Shown piece by piece: positions 4,861-5,090 of a stretch of DNA of 5,090 nt. The stretch spans positions 1-5,090 of the forward strand of contig CAYQAJ010000336.1 of assembly GCA_964415245.1 (NCBI GenBank). The letters run 5' to 3'. The notes beneath the pieces were generated by a model. It was not told where the DNA came from and ran no database searches. It saw only the letters and a program-made list of their open reading frames with translations. A program made the position numbers and the translations under genes. Position 1 is the stretch's first letter. The number at the start of each line of letters is the position of its first letter. This stretch comes from CAYQAJ01 sp964415245. GTDB taxonomy: Bacteria > Planctomycetota > Planctomycetia > Pirellulales > Pirellulaceae.

Positions 4861-5090
4861 TCGTCGTACGATGCCGCCAATCAGCTCATCACCGAAGCGG
4901 CGCTGGCCGGCGTCACCTCGTACCAGTACGACGCCGACGGGAACCGCGCAAAACCATCGGGGACTGGCTCACTTTGCGCAGTCTGCGGAGCAAAATGTGC
5001 CTGTCCCCTTCTCCGAGACGGTTTTCGCAAAGAATCGCCCGGCACGCTCACCTTGTACGACTGGGACGAGGACAACCGCCTCATCACGGC
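4861..5090 (+). pseudogene. Fragment of an RHS/YD-repeat protein, no start, runs off the window
   Basis: Frame +1 reads SSYDAANQLITEAALAG, then VTSYQYDADGNR, and after an interruption GTLTLYDWDEDNRLIT up to the window end. These are YD repeats typical of RHS-family proteins, which are large secreted or surface shell proteins, often toxin-delivering and usually over 1000 residues. The frame is open from 4798, after a stop at 4795-4797, but has no ATG, GTG or TTG in frame. The residues before 4861 do not look like RHS, and repeat DNA lies directly upstream. This suggests a decayed or transposed fragment and not the beginning of a gene. The stretch between NRAK and ESPGTL is encoded by the palindromic element at 4946-5028 and is foreign to the YD repeat. 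The sequence beyond the window could change this verdict. Confidence 0.7.
4946..5028. mobile_element. Small palindromic (REP/MITE-like) element inserted in the RHS fragment
   Basis: Nested inverted repeats are visible. The inner arms 4959-4977 and 4990-5008 match at 16 of 19 positions (GGGGACTGGCTCACTTTGC against GGGGACAGGCACATTTTGC read on the other strand), around a centre holding the palindrome GCAGTCTGC (4978-4986). Outer arms 4946-4958 and 5017-5028 also pair (GCGCAAAACCATC against GCGAAAACCGTC) with one mismatch and one gap. The right side has 8 extra bases, TTCTCCGA. CGCAAA occurs at both edges (4947-4952 and 5026-5031) and may be a target duplication. There is no coding capacity of its own; mobilisation by a transposase elsewhere, for example a REP-associated tyrosine transposase, is an inference. 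Confidence 0.65.

Noticed and set aside
4966..5010. Cys-rich SLCAVCGAKCACPL peptide as a zinc-binding site in the RHS protein
   Set aside because: These residues are encoded by the palindromic element and not by the YD repeat, so the Cys spacing is a by-product of the inverted repeat.

Overview
This GC-rich window looks like planctomycete chromosome, probably from the Pirellula-like side of the phylum. That placement is an inference from three things: the style of the proteins (a lipoprotein with a family-like beta domain ending in WQPYR, a MerA-like flavoprotein beginning with an HPPEW stretch, a DUF1570-like HExxH lipoprotein), the degenerate intergenic repeats, and an RHS remnant. No search was run.

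Layout. Positions 3-332 hold the C-terminal half of ClpP, with all three catalytic residues present. Positions 333-845 are a gene-free stretch containing a degenerate 7-bp satellite, several small hairpins and the leader of the next gene. Positions 846-2051 encode a lipoprotein with a coiled coil, an acidic linker, a beta-rich domain and a Ser/Thr/Pro-rich tail. After 48 bp, 2100-3614 encodes a complete FAD/NAD(P)-dependent disulfide oxidoreductase of the mercuric reductase-like group; the two probably share a transcript. A convergent gene on the minus strand, 4537-3677, encodes a membrane-anchored HEVAH metallopeptidase-like protein. Direct copies of a ~33-bp repeat (3646-3678 and 4758-4790) lie on both sides of it, and two tandem 30-bp hairpin units sit just upstream of its start. 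From about 4861 to the window end there is a start-less fragment of an RHS/YD-repeat protein, interrupted by an ~83-bp palindromic element (4946-5028).

How the parts relate. ClpP is a housekeeping protease and ends well before the next gene. The lipoprotein and flavoprotein may be co-transcribed, but nothing in the sequence ties them to one pathway. The right-hand third is dominated by dispersed repeats and gene debris. I see no clear defence system, CRISPR array, tRNA, rRNA or intact transposase gene. The most unusual signals are the palindromic element inside the RHS fragment and the repeat copies bracketing the peptidase gene.
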